Assembly: GCA_028819195.1 (NCBI GenBank)
Contig: JAPPMF010000004.1
Span: forward strand, 1 to 64,000
From: Bin55 sp028819195
GTDB lineage: Bacteria; Pseudomonadota; Gammaproteobacteria; Pseudomonadales; Azotimanducaceae
Length of the DNA stretch: 64,000 nt
Direction of reading: 5' to 3'
Shown here: positions 61,834-64,000 of the stretch, piece after piece
How the letters are laid out: the number at the start of each line of letters is the position of its first letter
How positions within the stretch are numbered: the first letter of the stretch is position 1
Notes under the pieces: model-generated
The model's database searches: none
Told to the model about the DNA's origin: nothing
Seen by the model: only the letters and a program-made list of their open reading frames with translations
Made by a program: the position numbers and the translations under genes

Positions 61834-63528
61834 ATGCCTGAAATGAGGTGGGTAGGAAATAAGTCCGGAGCAATGCCATATGAAAAGTATTCGGCGTTTC
61901 AGCCCATAGATCTAGCAGATCGTCAATGGCCCTCCAAACAGATAGTGCAGAGTCCACGTTGGTGTAGTGTTGATTTACGCGATGGTAATCAAGCCTTAAT
62001 TGAACCTATGACTGTCGACGAAAAAATGCGAATGTTCGAACTACTCTTAGAGGTAGGATTTGTTGAGATAGAAGTTGGATTTCCGGCAGCTTCAAAACCA
62101 GATTTTGAATTCATTCGCAAGATCATCGACGAAAACATGGTTCCGGATCATGTTGTCTTGCAAGTCTTGTGTCAAGCGAGAGAAGAACTCATTCAACGAA
62201 CCGTAGAGTCTCTGGACGGCACCCGGCAGGCAATTTTTCACTTATACAACTCAACTTCGACATTACAGCGCCGAGTTGTTTTCGATATGGACCAACGTCA
62301 GATAATTGATCTTGCGGTGACAGGTACACAGATTGTTCGCGACATGGTAAAAGATTTGTCGGGCACACATGTTATGTTCGAGTATTCACCGGAGAGTTTC
62401 ACCGGTACGGAACTTGATTTTGCAATTGAAATTTGTGAAGAAGTTACCAAAACATGGGGCGCAACTCTCGACGATAAAGTTATTATCAATCTACCGTCGA
62501 CAGTAGAGTTAGCCACACCGAATGTGTATGCTGACCAGATTGAATATTTTTGTCGCAATTTCGATGAGCGAGATTCGATTGTGGTCAGTCTCCATACACA
62601 TAACGATCGTGGTACCGGAGTAGCTGCTACGGAGTTAGCACTAATGGCTGGTGCTGAACGTGTAGAAGGAACTTTGTTCGGCAATGGCGAACGTACCGGT
62701 AATTGTGATTTGGTTACCGTCGCGATGAATTTGTTTTCACAAGGAATTGATCCACAACTGGACTTTCGCAACATGGATGAAATCCGTGACATCGTTGTGA
62801 GTGTGAATAAACTACCGGTGCATCCACGCCATCCTTACGTAGGTGATTTGGTATTTACCGCGTTTTCTGGGTCTCATCAAGATGCTATTCGAAAAGGAAT
62901 GGCGTTGGTCGATCGTTCTAAGTGGGAAGTTCCGTATCTGCCGATTGATCCATCTGATGTGGGTTCGTCATATCGAGAATCGGTGCGTGTGAATAGTCAG
63001 TCAGGTAAGGGCGGCGTTGGTTTTATCTTAGAAGAATTTTTTGGGATTTATCTACCGCGCGATATGTTGATTGAGTTTTCGAAATATGTTCAGACTTTGA
63101 CTGAAGTTACCCGGGGTGAGGTCGGTCCTTTAGGTATGTTGAAGGGGTTAGTATCCGAATACCGCAAAGTCTCAGGTCCGTATCGATTATTGAATTTCGA
63201 ATCAGACGAACAGTCCGGTCAGTGTTTTCTCAAAGCCACGGTCATGGTTGCAGACAGTAAGTTTGATATTCAAGGCGACGGTGAAACTATTACTCACGCC
63301 TTTGTGAACGCATTATCGGAGTCAATTAACGAACCGATCAATTTAATTGACTGTACGACAAGCGTAGTTGACGATGAAGCGAAGAAAGCTGGCTTACGTA
63401 CACACTTAGCTATTGTGACGGTACATGTTGAGCGAGTTCAATCTTTTGGGCTCGGCACAAGTGACGACGCTGATGAAAGTTTACTTTTGGCTGTTCTTTC
63501 AGCATTAAATCAGCGTTGGAACACTTAA
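61834..63528 (+). CDS. leuA: 2-isopropylmalate synthase, long (type 2) form
   Basis: Condenses acetyl-CoA and 2-oxoisovalerate, the first step of leucine synthesis. 564 residues, the longer LeuA2 form with an N-terminal extension. Catalytic motifs are SVDLRDGNQAL (LRDG), VVSLHTHNDRGTGVAA, EGTLFGNGERTGNCD, and a regulatory C-terminal domain (about 430-564) for leucine feedback. AGGGG eight bases before the ATG. No other leucine gene is adjacent; leuB, C and D are elsewhere. Confidence 0.96.
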   Translation: MPEMRWVGNKSGAMPYEKYSAFQPIDLADRQWPSKQIVQSPRWCSVDLRDGNQALIEPMTVDEKMRMFELLLEVGFVEIEVGFPAASKPDFEFIRKIIDENMVPDHVVLQVLCQAREELIQRTVESLDGTRQAIFHLYNSTSTLQRRVVFDMDQRQIIDLAVTGTQIVRDMVKDLSGTHVMFEYSPESFTGTELDFAIEICEEVTKTWGATLDDKVIINLPSTVELATPNVYADQIEYFCRNFDERDSIVVSLHTHNDRGTGVAATELALMAGAERVEGTLFGNGERTGNCDLVTVAMNLFSQGIDPQLDFRNMDEIRDIVVSVNKLPVHPRHPYVGDLVFTAFSGSHQDAIRKGMALVDRSKWEVPYLPIDPSDVGSSYRESVRVNSQSGKGGVGFILEEFFGIYLPRDMLIEFSKYVQTLTEVTRGEVGPLGMLKGLVSEYRKVSGPYRLLNFESDEQSGQCFLKATVMVADSKFDIQGDGETITHAFVNALSESINEPINLIDCTTSVVDDEAKKAGLRTHLAIVTVHVERVQSFGLGTSDDADESLLLAVLSALNQRWNT

Positions 63529-64000
63529 TTATCTTCTATACAGTTAAGCGGCAGTATCGACTAATTGTTAGCTTTTTTTTTCAGGGTCTACGAGTGTATT
63601 CTGGGATAACAAATTCAACATAGGGTGGTATGAGATTAGTTCTCAATCTATTGACGAGTTCTCAAACATCATTCGAATAGCTCAATTCCAATCCATGGCT
63701 TTTGTTGTGCTTCAGACATAACAAACGTAGTTGTAAGACAAACTTTTGGCGAGAGGGGACTTTCTTTTTCGGACTTTGCTAGATTGTTGCTATAGAAAGT
63801 CCACAACCGGTTTTCTCTTGCTTGTATTGTTCTCTAAATCATGGGCAGGGTGACACTAATTTATCTCACGCGCAGACTATTCGATATTCTCAATCTTTTG
63901 TGCATCCAGCATGAATTTGAGTTCCCCATCGATCTCGAGAATGCTTAGGATTCGAACCAAATTTTCGTTTTGCTAATCGGTTGGACTTGTTAGAACGCTC
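63529..64000. other. Trailing intergenic stretch
   Basis: 472 bases after leuA. A run of nine or more Ts at about 63572 is not preceded by a clear hairpin. A minus-strand frame at 63877-63972 (31 codons, no ATG start) ends in a peptide with STAS-domain-like character, possibly a gene remnant. Otherwise nothing recognised. Confidence 0.4.

Noticed and set aside
63940..63960. GATTCGAACC, a T-arm-like sequence near the right edge
   Set aside because: No acceptor stem, CCA or anticodon arm can be drawn around it.
1..64000. Insertion sequences, integrases or phage structural genes
   Set aside because: None of the frames carries a transposase or integrase motif; the left island has no visible mobility gene inside the window.

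Overview
The window reads as chromosomal DNA of a gammaproteobacterium of moderate to low G+C. Evidence includes LpxC and HrpA (Gram-negative core functions), a complete pspF/pspA-pspB-pspC stress locus with a textbook sigma-54 promoter, hemF, a gltX-tRNA neighbourhood, a 4.5S SRP RNA of gammaproteobacterial type, and a histidine kinase/regulator pair resembling the proteobacterial dedicated sortase system. Many genes start with TTG or GTG and are packed with short overlaps. I cannot name the order or species.

Layout. (1) 1-9,000 is an accessory, defence-like island: small orphan genes, then a C5-cytosine methyltransferase overlapping a protein with two GHKL ATPase modules (a MutL/MORC-like one and a histidine-kinase-like one). 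A receiver-domain protein with an unknown C-terminal half follows, then a beta-class DNA methyltransferase overlapping a PaeR7I/XhoI-family restriction endonuclease, then an unknown gene. (2) 9.3-22 kb: thioredoxin-like lipoprotein, pyruvate kinase, TSUP permease, an operon of MORN-repeat protein / membrane pseudokinase / metallo-beta-lactamase hydrolase, the sortase-type two-component pair, a nucleoside transporter and an orphan ExbD. (3) 22-31.7 kb: hemF, tRNA-Gly, a SulP transporter, a MacB-type ABC operon with three consecutive adaptor subunits, then tRNA-Ser next to 4.5S RNA. (4) 31.7-42 kb: psp locus, glycerophosphodiesterase, dnaX-recR without ybaB, ycgN, hrpA. (5) 41.9-44.7 kb: a bufferin-type RiPP cluster (precursor with three EGECGEGKCG cores, DUF692 oxidase, DUF2063 partner) and a TerB-like gene, bracketed by inverted arrays of an 11-bp repeat. 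(6) 44.7-64 kb: lpxC, gltX, tRNA-Ala, an mscS/CBS/mgtE magnesium operon, orphan oxidase subunit III with a copper ATPase, EF-hand protein, coaE, a fused NDH-like/SelD selenium gene, a GCS2-ligase/M14-hydrolase pair, rhomboid protease, tRNA-Sec and leuA.

How parts may work together. The island looks like restriction-modification joined to a two-component-like signalling pair; this is the best candidate here for an undescribed system. The bufferin cluster and the copper ATPase with oxidase subunit III both point to copper handling. SelD and tRNA-Sec, 3.4 kb apart, show that the organism makes selenocysteine. The repeat arrays flanking the bufferin locus sit where -35 boxes would be, suggesting a shared regulator.
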